Below, piece after piece: positions 54,615 through 60,698 of a stretch of 60,698 nucleotides of DNA; the first letter of the stretch is position 1, and the number at the start of each line of letters is the position of its first letter. The position numbers and the translations under genes were made by a program. The stretch lies in IMG/VR virus record IMGVR_UViG_3300018481_000007, positions 1 to 60,698 of that record. One strand, given 5' to 3'. Origin of the DNA: a virus. The notes beneath the pieces are model-generated. The model was not told the DNA's origin. It worked only from the letters and a program-made list of their open reading frames with translations, and made no database searches.

Positions 54615-54902
54615 GTGACCGCTGTAATTCAGGACAGCACGGATCAGGCAGAGAAGGACAAACTCATGGGACAGGCGTACTCCGCTGCCCAACGGGATCT
54701 GCGAGAGGCCCACAAGGACGAGTTCAACGGCTACTACCAGAAGCAGTTGGCCGAGCGTGGCATCGAGTGGACCCCGCGCAAGTCGAAGCAGGAGCAGGCT
54801 CTCGACCAGATCCTGACGCTGTTGCAGGAGAACCCGGAGTTGGCTGAGCGGCTGATCGAGCGGCTCGCTCCGGCCAGTGCCGACGAGGTCGCATCGGCGT
54901 AG
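54615..54902 (+). CDS. helical hypothetical protein
   Basis: The product has 95 residues from a GTG with AGAAGGAGCAGCA upstream. It is helical and charged (AAQRDLREAHKDEFNGYYQK; DQILTLLQENPELAERLIER). No family is recognised. It is the only gene between P3 and terminator 54915. Confidence 0.72.
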   Translation: MTAVIQDSTDQAEKDKLMGQAYSAAQRDLREAHKDEFNGYYQKQLAERGIEWTPRKSKQEQALDQILTLLQENPELAERLIERLAPASADEVASA

Positions 54903-54914
54903 GGTCACAGATGT

Positions 54915-54953
54915 TTGAAGGCCCGCTCCCCGGATGTAGGAGCGGGCCTTCAA
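54915..54953 (+). terminator. 15-bp stem terminator-like hairpin
   Basis: TTGAAGGCCCGCTCC / GGAGCGGGCCTTCAA, 13 bases after the stop codon of the gene at 54615. Confidence 0.78.
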
Positions 54954-55542
54954 TCGAGGAGCAACCAACCCATCGAACATCCACTCACTGGAAGGAGGTA
55001 AGCACCACCCGGGGAAAGGAACCCGGTTTGCTTCACCGCTGCGCATTGCCGTGTGCGTAACCAGCGGGTCCTGTCCATCCGCTCGTGAAAGCAGTCCCCA
55101 TGCTACTCACACCGACGTCAGTCGACATAAGCCCATGTCACCGATAGGTTGGTGGAAGGTTTTGACCCCGCATCCGTTAGCGCGGACCGGGGTCTTGGTC
55201 GGTGGAACAAAGCGAAACACCGACGCGCACAGTCTACTGGTACGGACCAGTTCTGCGCACCCCGGAAAGGACTACCCGCTCGTCGGGGATGCCTCCCTGT
55301 TCCCCTCCGGCCAGGCCACTCACCCTCGTGGGAGTGACGGCTTGCTGATGCAACAACCGGAGATGTCTTGCAGGGCGTTGACCGACGGGACCACCCGTAC
55401 CAAGGGAAGGATCTGCCCACTTCCCACCGCCCAAACCTGACCCCTCTTAGATCGTCTAAGTCAAGACCCACCCCCACTGGCATGTCGCTTGCCGTAGCGG
55501 CAGAGTCAGACAGCACCACCCAGTCCCCTCAGGAGCAGCCAC
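54954..55542. other. long non-coding region before primase-helicase
   Basis: About 590 bases hold no convincing gene. They contain an AGGAGCAACC box with no start codon, a strong GGAAGGAGGT box near 54991 also without a start, a promoter-like TCGACATAAGCC (compare P2), a GACCCCG-type hairpin at 55164-55194 and operator 29. A leader RNA or replication origin is possible. An open frame here has no coding character. Confidence 0.5.
55447..55459. promoter_or_regulatory. TTAGN5CTAA operator site 29 (TTAGATCGTCTAA)
   Basis: This site is in the leader region about 85 bases before the leader mini-gene of the primase-helicase. Confidence 0.82.
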
Positions 55543-55569
55543 ATGTCCTTCACGACCCCACTCGCATGA
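55543..55569 (+). CDS. 8-codon leader mini-gene coupled to primase
   Basis: CAGGAGCAGCCAC ends just before ATG 55543. The frame MSFTTPLA stops in TGA that overlaps the primase ATG (ATGA). It has the standard ribosome-binding cassette, which the primase start lacks, so it probably delivers ribosomes to the primase gene. Confidence 0.5.
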   Translation: MSFTTPLA

Positions 55570-57170
55570 CCGCCATCGAGACCGTCACCGCCCGCCTCGA
55601 CCGGGTACAGCGGAACGGCACATCCACTCTCGCCTCCTGTCCCGTCTCCTCGCACGGACGAGGCAACGGTGACCGCAACCCCTCCCTCTCCGTGACCGAG
55701 CAGCACGGCAAGGTGCTGCTGAACTGCATGTCCGGATGTCACGTCCAGGACGTGATGGTCGCGCTCGACCTCGACTGGGGTGACCTGTTCGACGAGCCGA
55801 TCACCAACAGCAAGGGCGTGATGGTGGCCGAGTGGCTCTACACCCTGCCCGACGGCAGCGACCACCTGGTGGTCGAACGGTGGAACACCCCTGGGGGTGG
55901 TAAGCGGTTCGTCCAGCGACGACCGGGACACACCGCTGCCGAAGGTCTGGGCTCGGGGTTCTGGAACGTGCTGTACCGACTGCCGAAGGTGATCGCGGCG
56001 GCGAAGGCGGGCGAGCCCATCTGGATCGTGGAGGGGGAGAAGTGCGTGGCTGCGGCCGAGCGCCTCGGACTCACGGCCACCACCGGACCTGGCGGGGCGA
56101 AGAACTGGAAGGACTACTACGGCAAGTGGCTGGTCGGGGCACCGGTGGTGAACATCGTCAGCGACAACGACGACGTGGGCCGGGCCTACGCCAGCATGGT
56201 CGCGGCCTCGTTGAAGGGCCGGGGGATCAAGACCAGGACGTGGGCGGTCGCGGTCCCCGGGGAGAAGGCCGACCTCTACGACCACGTGCTCGCGGGCAAG
56301 GGTGTGGCCGACCTGGTGCCGACCAGGCTGAACCAGTTCAGACCCGAGGGCAGCATCGCGGGCTGCCTGCTGGGCAAGGAGTTCCCACCGGTGGAGTGGG
56401 TGATCAGGGACCTGATGCCGATCGGGTTCACGGTGCTCGGCGGGGCACCGAAGGTGGGTAAGTCCTTCCTCGCGCTCGATGCCGCGATGAACGTGGCGAC
56501 CGGCGGGCAGTTCATGCACACCCAGCAGTGCGAGCGGGGCTCGGTGCTCTACCTGAGTTTGGACAATGACGCTGAGTGGCGGCTGCAACTACGGCTGCGG
56601 CACCTGCAGATGCAGTACGGGGTGAGTCTGGCCGACACCGACATCGAGTTCCACTGCGACTTCCCGACCGGAGAGGCGGGCATCCAGGGGATCGCGGAGT
56701 GGTGCGCCGAACGGCGGGACGAGGGGAAGAAGCCACTGCTGGTGGTGGCCGACACCATCGGCAAGGCCGAGCCCAACTTCGACGGCAGCAACGCACGGGG
56801 TGAGACGTCCAACGGCGGCTACCAGGGCAGCACCCAGAACCTGAGCAAGTGGTCACGGCTGGCACTGGAGCAGCGGATCGGAATCCTGGGCGTGCACCAC
56901 ATCCGCAAGTCCGGTGACGACGACTGGACGAACCGGTTCATCGGCTCGCAGGGGATCGTGGCCACCGCCACCACGCTGATGATGCTCGACCCGAAACAGC
57001 GAGGCTCCAGCGAGGGGGTCCTGCACGTCACCTCACGCGACGCGGGCGACCACGAGTTGGAGGTACGGCGGGACGGCTGGTCGTGGCAGTTGATCGAGGA
57101 GGCCAAGGGTGAGCGGATCGTCACCAAGGGCAACGGTGGCCTGAGGGTCATCCCGGGAGGACAGGCTTAG
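55566..57170 (+). CDS. primase-helicase (zinc, Toprim and RepA-like ATPase domains)
   Basis: The product has 534 residues. A zinc-type N-terminus (C25, H30, C54, C58 around LLNCMSGCH) is followed by a Toprim-like domain with VEGEKC (155-160) and SDNDDVG (199-205). A RecA/RepA-like ATPase with Walker A GGAPKVGKS (292-300) follows, then LLVVADTIG as Walker B and a GVHHIRKSGDDDW segment. It matches actinophage DNA primase/helicases that prime and unwind at the phage fork. The start at 55566 fits coupling to the mini-gene. The stop lies in operator 30. Confidence 0.9.
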   Translation: MTAIETVTARLDRVQRNGTSTLASCPVSSHGRGNGDRNPSLSVTEQHGKVLLNCMSGCHVQDVMVALDLDWGDLFDEPITNSKGVMVAEWLYTLPDGSDHLVVERWNTPGGGKRFVQRRPGHTAAEGLGSGFWNVLYRLPKVIAAAKAGEPIWIVEGEKCVAAAERLGLTATTGPGGAKNWKDYYGKWLVGAPVVNIVSDNDDVGRAYASMVAASLKGRGIKTRTWAVAVPGEKADLYDHVLAGKGVADLVPTRLNQFRPEGSIAGCLLGKEFPPVEWVIRDLMPIGFTVLGGAPKVGKSFLALDAAMNVATGGQFMHTQQCERGSVLYLSLDNDAEWRLQLRLRHLQMQYGVSLADTDIEFHCDFPTGEAGIQGIAEWCAERRDEGKKPLLVVADTIGKAEPNFDGSNARGETSNGGYQGSTQNLSKWSRLALEQRIGILGVHHIRKSGDDDWTNRFIGSQGIVATATTLMMLDPKQRGSSEGVLHVTSRDAGDHELEVRRDGWSWQLIEEAKGERIVTKGNGGLRVIPGGQA

Positions 57171-57179
57171 GCGATCTAA
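57167..57179. promoter_or_regulatory. TTAGN5CTAA operator site 30 (TTAGGCGATCTAA)
   Basis: This site contains the stop codon of the primase-helicase gene (GCT-TAG). Confidence 0.85.
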
Positions 57180-57236
57180 GGAGCAGCAGACCCCACCACG
57201 TGGACAGAATGGTGGGTAGCAGGACCGAACAGAGCG

Positions 57237-57288
57237 AGCCCCTACCTGGGTGCCAGGTACGGGGTTCGTGCCCTTAGAGGGGCACACA
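57237..57288 (+). terminator. two hairpins after primase gene
   Basis: An imperfect stem of AGCCCCTACCTGG with CCAGGTACGGGGTT is followed by GTGCCCTTAGAGGGGCAC. Both lie in the 147-base gap before the gene at 57318. Confidence 0.55.
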
Positions 57289-57317
57289 GCGGAGCAACCA
57301 CACGAGAGGAACGACCC

Positions 57318-57539
57318 ATGGCTATCGCCACCGAAGAAGACACCAAGCCCACCTGCCCCTGCTGCGAAGGGACGGGGATGCACGGGCACCGAGCGCGCGT
57401 CTCACCCAGCCCCGACGACGACAGCGAGGGCTGCACCAACTGCGGGGAGCGGGGGACCACCTGGTTCACCGACGCCCGGCCCCGCTCCTGCACCGGCTAC
57501 CGGGCCATGATGCGGAGGGTGAACCATGCGTCCCGCTGA
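57318..57539 (+). CDS. DnaJ-type zinc-knuckle protein
   Basis: The product has 73 residues with GAGAGGAACGACCC upstream. PTCPCCEGTGMHGHRA and GCTNCGERGT are C-x2-C-x-G-x-G knuckles like those of DnaJ. Zinc binding is inferred. It overlaps the next gene's ATG. Confidence 0.7.
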   Translation: MAIATEEDTKPTCPCCEGTGMHGHRARVSPSPDDDSEGCTNCGERGTTWFTDARPRSCTGYRAMMRRVNHASR

Positions 57540-58659
57540 GTTGCTCGGGATGCAGGCCGACTTCCTGCGTCGGTACTCAGTAGTCCCCGACGAGAACCCC
57601 GACACCCGGATGCTGATGGTCCAGGTGACCGCGATCGACCGGCAGCTGACGGCCATCGAGACCGGCACGACGCTGAGCAGCGGCGACCTGTCCAACACGA
57701 TCCGGGCGGGTGAGTACCCGCCGATGGCACACGCTGCCGTGCAGCACTGCGCCCGGGCAGCGCAGGGCGGGATGCCGATCATGGTCAGCCCGCAGATGGT
57801 GGACCTGGTGACCTGGGTGGCGAACGACTTCTCCGACACCGAGACCTGCGACCTCGGCATCATGCCGTCGCCGTACGGGTTCGTCTGGCTGGACAAGCCG
57901 TTCATCAGCCCCGGTGCGGTCGAACGCTCAGGCTCATCGGTCGCCGTCGGGGACCGGATCGACCCGGACACCCACATCGACCTGATCGTGTGGTGCCCGG
58001 TCCCCCGACCCGAGCGCCGTGACGTGCACGCCACCGCCTTCCTCGGCTTCAACTCATCGCTCCGTCCCGACGGCATCACCACCGCGTGGAACGAGGGGTC
58101 CATGAAGGACGGGTTCCGACCGCACCCCTACAACATGTGCTTCCTGTCGGCGCTCATCCAGGGCGAGCGGCTGGGGGACCGGGACTACGGGCCGATGTTC
58201 TGCCGCCCGATCGTCTACGACGCCACACCGGCGGAGAAGGACTTCCTCGACGTGGACGGCAACCCGGTCCGTGAGGGGCAGCGGCTGATGGAGTACGCCA
58301 CCTGGAACGGGGCGAACATGCAGCGCTGGCTGTACGCCCTGTGGGTGGTGATGGGTCAGGAGATCGCCCATCTCCAGGAGGAGCAGGCGGACCGGGCCAC
58401 CAAGCGCCGAATGACACGGATGAAACTCCCGCCCGCCATCACCGTCGTAACCCTCCGTCGCCCAGCCAACCCACACCGCAACGAAGGCGACGGACACGTC
58501 GAGTGGCAGTGGCACTGGATGGTAAGGGGTCACCCGAGATGGCAGGCGTGCGGCCCTGGTCGGAAGGAGCGCAAGTTGATCTGGGTGAATCCCCATTTGA
58601 AAGGAAACCTCGATGCGCCACTTCATCAGACCACCAAGGTCTACAAGGTGTCGAGATGA
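57526..58659 (+). CDS. hypothetical protein with conserved basic C-terminus
   Basis: The product has 377 residues. The N-terminal part is helical (RPAELLGMQADFLRRYSVVP). The C-terminal 75 residues (VVTLRRPANPHRNEGDGHVE, HWMVRGHPRWQACGPGRKER, then WVNPHLKGN and APLHQTTKVYKV) resemble a block found at the ends of many actinobacterial and phage proteins of unknown function. DNA or RNA contact is possible. No catalytic motif is recognised. Confidence 0.72.
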   Translation: MRPAELLGMQADFLRRYSVVPDENPDTRMLMVQVTAIDRQLTAIETGTTLSSGDLSNTIRAGEYPPMAHAAVQHCARAAQGGMPIMVSPQMVDLVTWVANDFSDTETCDLGIMPSPYGFVWLDKPFISPGAVERSGSSVAVGDRIDPDTHIDLIVWCPVPRPERRDVHATAFLGFNSSLRPDGITTAWNEGSMKDGFRPHPYNMCFLSALIQGERLGDRDYGPMFCRPIVYDATPAEKDFLDVDGNPVREGQRLMEYATWNGANMQRWLYALWVVMGQEIAHLQEEQADRATKRRMTRMKLPPAITVVTLRRPANPHRNEGDGHVEWQWHWMVRGHPRWQACGPGRKERKLIWVNPHLKGNLDAPLHQTTKVYKVSR

Positions 58660-58934
58660 CCCATCAGCCGAACACCCCGCGCATCCGCAACGAGCGGGGG
58701 GAGAAGGTCGACGAGCCCGTGCAGTGCGTGCAGTGCCTCCAGACCTGGCCGTGCGAGGTGATGCTGCTGAGCCGGGAGATCGTCCGGCTCGGTGCGGAGA
58801 ACCACAGGCTGCGGGCTGAGTCGGTGCACGCCCCTGCCGCCTTGTACGGCAAGCCGGGTCGCGAGCCGATCTGCGACTTCGACTGCGACTACTGCCACGA
58901 GGACTCCACCCTCTCGGAAGGACACGAGACATGA
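58656..58934 (+). CDS. zinc-binding hypothetical protein
   Basis: The product has 92 residues, and its ATG overlaps the previous stop codon. VQCVQCLQTWPCEVM and CDFDCDYCHED give two Cys sets at the ends with a helix between (LSREIVRLGAENHRLRAESV). Confidence 0.7.
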   Translation: MTHQPNTPRIRNERGEKVDEPVQCVQCLQTWPCEVMLLSREIVRLGAENHRLRAESVHAPAALYGKPGREPICDFDCDYCHEDSTLSEGHET

Positions 58935-59191
58935 CCGACGTGAACGATGCCATCGCCGAGGTGTGGAACGTGGCGATGGGCACGGCTCCCGCGACAGCCC
59001 AGTTCGCTCGCAGGGTCGAGGCGGCAGTGACCGCTGAGATCACACGACTCCAGGGCGAACTCGCCGCCGTGCGCGACCGACTCGATGTCGAACGGAAGGA
59101 GCACACCGAGGAGATGCGGGATGCGGGTCGGGACTACCGCGAAATGCAGTCCGAGATCGACGCGCTCCAGCGAGAGAGGGAGGGATGGTGA
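58931..59191 (+). CDS. coiled-coil hypothetical protein
   Basis: The product has 86 residues. A long heptad-like helix runs from about residue 30 (EAAVTAEITRLQGELAAVRD onward) to the end (SEIDALQREREGW). It resembles other short coiled-coil proteins in this arm. The role is unknown. Confidence 0.7.
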   Translation: MTDVNDAIAEVWNVAMGTAPATAQFARRVEAAVTAEITRLQGELAAVRDRLDVERKEHTEEMRDAGRDYREMQSEIDALQREREGW

Positions 59192-59451
59192 GCGACGAGA
59201 CCATCCGGGTGCCGAGGTCGGACCCGCTCTACCAGGCCTGGATCTGGCGGCAGGACTCGGCTCTGCTGTTCCGGCTGCGGCCGATCCTGGAGCGGCTCCG
59301 GTACGTGCCCGACCAGCCGTGCGTGCTGGGCCAGACGTACTCCTGCCAGGTGAACGGGCAGACGTGCAGCCCGTGCGCCATCCGCCAGATCAAGATCGAA
59401 CTGTTCGGAACACCCACCACAGAGGAGCACCATGACGTTCAACCCGACTGA
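59185..59451 (+). CDS. small Cys-containing hypothetical protein
   Basis: The product has 88 residues from ATG 59185. GTG 59188 is equally possible. LFRLRPILERLRYVPDQPCV, then YSCQVNGQTCSPCAIRQ, suggests a small Cys cluster. Its end overlaps the next gene. Confidence 0.65.
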   Translation: MVSDETIRVPRSDPLYQAWIWRQDSALLFRLRPILERLRYVPDQPCVLGQTYSCQVNGQTCSPCAIRQIKIELFGTPTTEEHHDVQPD

Positions 59452-59758
59452 ACCCGTCGACACCGAAGCCAGGCTGCTGGACCTGGAGCAGAAGGCCCGC
59501 ACCCTGGCGCTGTCGGCGGCTCGACCCCTGCTGACCGCACAGGGGCTGACCAGCAGGACGCCGCCGGACGTGAACGACCTGATCCGGCTGGCCCAGTGGA
59601 TCCTCGACGGCGAGTACGAGGACCTCTACCCGTTCCTGAACGGGGACGTGATCGTGCTCGGACCGGAGATCTTCGCAGCCAGCGGTGGCGATGTCATCTG
59701 CTGGAAGGGCAGGAACTACGTACTGGAGGATGACGAAGACGGGCATGACAATGACTGA
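59432..59758 (+). CDS. hypothetical protein
   Basis: The product has 108 residues with CAGAGGAGCACC upstream. ARLLDLEQKARTLALSAARP is helical. LIRLAQWILDGEYEDLYPFL and DVIVLGPEIF form a compact second half. No family is recognised. Confidence 0.7.
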   Translation: MTFNPTEPVDTEARLLDLEQKARTLALSAARPLLTAQGLTSRTPPDVNDLIRLAQWILDGEYEDLYPFLNGDVIVLGPEIFAASGGDVICWKGRNYVLEDDEDGHDND

Positions 59759-59990
59759 GTTAGGCAACCTAAGCCTGGACGTCAACAGCGCCATCGAGCG
59801 GGCCAGCAAGAAGTGGGACCCGGTGGCCAGCCACACCGACCACGAGGCCGCCTACCTCGACCGGTTCGTGCTGGCTGCCGAGGTGCTGATCCTGCGGCAG
59901 GAACTGGCCGACACCCAGGACGCACTCGACGAGGCAGAACGGGAGGTGGAGACCCTGCAGCGCGCACTCCAGAACATCGACTTCGAGTAG
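59745..59990 (+). CDS. coiled-coil hypothetical protein containing operator 31
   Basis: The product has 81 residues from ATG 59745. ATG 59751 is an alternative start. Codons for ELGNLS come from operator 31. The second half is a coiled coil (RQELADTQDALDEAEREVET). The overlap with the previous gene is 14 bases. Confidence 0.65.
   Translation: MTMTELGNLSLDVNSAIERASKKWDPVASHTDHEAAYLDRFVLAAEVLILRQELADTQDALDEAEREVETLQRALQNIDFE
59760..59772. promoter_or_regulatory. TTAGN5CTAA operator site 31 (TTAGGCAACCTAA), intragenic
   Basis: This site lies in codons 6-10 of the gene at 59745 and 2 bases after the stop codon of the preceding gene. Confidence 0.8.
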
Positions 59991-60015
59991 ATACACCTCA
60001 ATGAAGGAGCAACCA

Positions 60016-60372
60016 ATGAAGGCAATCCGGGTTCCCGCGAACCCCAAGACACCCATCCAGACCATCGACGTGAAGCCCAACTGGGAGAGCCTGGCCGTGG
60101 CTCTCGGCTGCCAGTACATCGAACGGTTCCGCTGCCCGCTCACCCCGGAGTACGGGCTCGTCGGGGTGACCGACGAGGAGGGTCAGTTCAACGGCGGCCA
60201 GCCGAACGAGCGGGCCTGGGCCCTGTACCCGGTGCCCGGTTACACCCTCAAGGGTGACGTGCTGGTGATGGCCGAGGGCATGACACCCAACGGGATCGAG
60301 TTCATCGACCTGCCCGACGAGCGGGCCGCCTTCCTGGCGGTCATCAACCTGGTGGCGGGAGCGGAGCGATGA
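60016..60372 (+). CDS. hypothetical protein
   Basis: The product has 118 residues from ATG 60016, chosen because GAAGGAGCAACC lies just upstream. The ATG at 60001 overlaps that site. A CAATGA motif is next to it. TPEYGLVGVTDEEGQFNGGQ is a beta-rich domain reminiscent of small actinophage proteins that end in a DERAAFLAVINLV helix. The function is unknown. Confidence 0.75.
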   Translation: MKAIRVPANPKTPIQTIDVKPNWESLAVALGCQYIERFRCPLTPEYGLVGVTDEEGQFNGGQPNERAWALYPVPGYTLKGDVLVMAEGMTPNGIEFIDLPDERAAFLAVINLVAGAER

Positions 60373-60698
60373 GCATGTTCGGGATGGTCTTCCCCGACCC
60401 ACAGCGGCAGGACCGGTTCGCCCTGCTGCTGGGGCTGGTCGCCTACGACCAGCCGGACGCCGAGGCGGCCGAGGCGTACATGCAGCCGGTGATGAACCTG
60501 CGGCTGCGGGACTGCTGGGTGGAGAAGCAGCCGGACGGTCCACCCTGCATGGCGGTCTACACCCGCAACGGTGGCGGCAACCGCGAATGCTACTGCGACG
60601 GCGAGGGCACCTGCATCGGGTGTCGAGGTGACCAGGCAACCCGGCATCCGGCCCACATCAGCGACAGGGACGACGAGTTCGACGAGACCTACCGCACC
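60369..60698 (+). CDS. hypothetical protein, 5' part (continues at 96)
   Basis: This is the first 110 codons of the gene that closes the circle. ATG 60369 overlaps the previous stop (ATGA). Residues 84-95 carry CYCDGEGTCIGC. The frame continues seamlessly at position 96 of the window when the 95-base repeat is counted once. Confidence 0.85.
   Translation, partial: MSMFGMVFPDPQRQDRFALLLGLVAYDQPDAEAAEAYMQPVMNLRLRDCWVEKQPDGPPCMAVYTRNGGGNRECYCDGEGTCIGCRGDQATRHPAHISDRDDEFDETYRT
60604..60698. repeat. 95-bp terminal direct repeat (right copy)
   Basis: This is identical to positions 1-95. See the left copy. Confidence 0.95.

Noticed and set aside
55051-55440. 129-codon open frame in the region before the primase
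   Set aside because: The composition is not protein-like, there is no suitable start signal, and it overlaps promoter-like and hairpin elements.
3090-59772. The dyad as a host iron box (DtxR/IdeR type)
   Set aside because: The arms TTAGG and CCTAA are similar, but the DtxR-family box is a longer 19-bp sequence with different spacing. The variable centre and phage-wide placement point to a phage-specific factor. Kept as an alternative to test.
1-60698. Integrase or tRNA genes
   Set aside because: I looked for serine or tyrosine integrase motifs and tRNA T-loop sequences and saw none. An unusual form could still have been missed.

Overview
The window reads as the complete genome of a tailed, siphovirus-type actinobacteriophage on a high-GC actinobacterial host. 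The evidence is very G+C-rich codons, frequent GTG starts, an HK97-type capsid, a long tape measure with a -1 frameshift chaperone pair, and a ReqiPepy6 Gp37-like tail domain. The first 95 bases are repeated exactly as the last 95 (1-95 = 60604-60698), and one gene runs without interruption from 60369 through the join to 236. The molecule is therefore circular or circularly permuted, and the window ends are an assembly break. I saw no integrase, ParA or tRNA gene.

Layout. (1) 1-6316, plus strand: small early/middle genes followed by a DNA-handling module (HNH nuclease, VRR-NUC nuclease, Rad52-like annealing protein, Cas4/RecB-like exonuclease). (2) 6313-33238, minus strand: an anti-CBASS-like Acb2 homologue, then, in reverse, tail fibre, collar protein, minor tail proteins, tape measure, frameshift chaperones, connector-type proteins, major tail protein, capsid, a collagen-like protein, holin candidate, two cell-wall hydrolases, a MuF-protease fusion, portal and both terminase subunits. 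Three tiny plus-strand genes sit inside this block (22110-22604). (3) 33356-36704, plus strand: two C1q-like fibres and three small proteins. (4) 36701-40796: two C5-cytosine methyltransferases, a ParB/Srx-domain protein, tiny very basic proteins, a possible ADP-ribosyltransferase-like protein and a run of small zinc-ribbon proteins, headed at 40796 by a ribbon-helix-helix protein. (5) 41172-60698, plus strand: the early arm, with about 35 mostly unknown small genes plus SSB, two HTH-like proteins and a primase-helicase.

The most striking feature is a dispersed 13-bp element with conserved dyad arms, TTAG-N5-CTAA, found 31 times. It lies in front of genes, over stop codons and inside genes, in all transcribed blocks. 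In the early arm it forms a repeated cassette: hairpin, TTAGGCAACCTAA, AAGGAGCAACC, start codon. Several copies lie just downstream of consensus promoters (TTGACA-17-TATACT at 47718 and TTGACA-17-TAAACT at 42874). This looks like a genome-wide control system comparable in logic to the stoperators of cluster A or the start-associated sequences of cluster K mycobacteriophages, but with a different sequence. The ribbon-helix-helix protein at 40533-40796 is a candidate ligand by inference only. Other points of interest are the Acb2-like sponge candidate, a near-perfect host-type parS site in the portal gene, a 26-bp perfect palindrome inside an HTH-like gene, a Cys-rich N-terminal module shared by three tail proteins, and a short promoter-terminator unit at 54434-54521.
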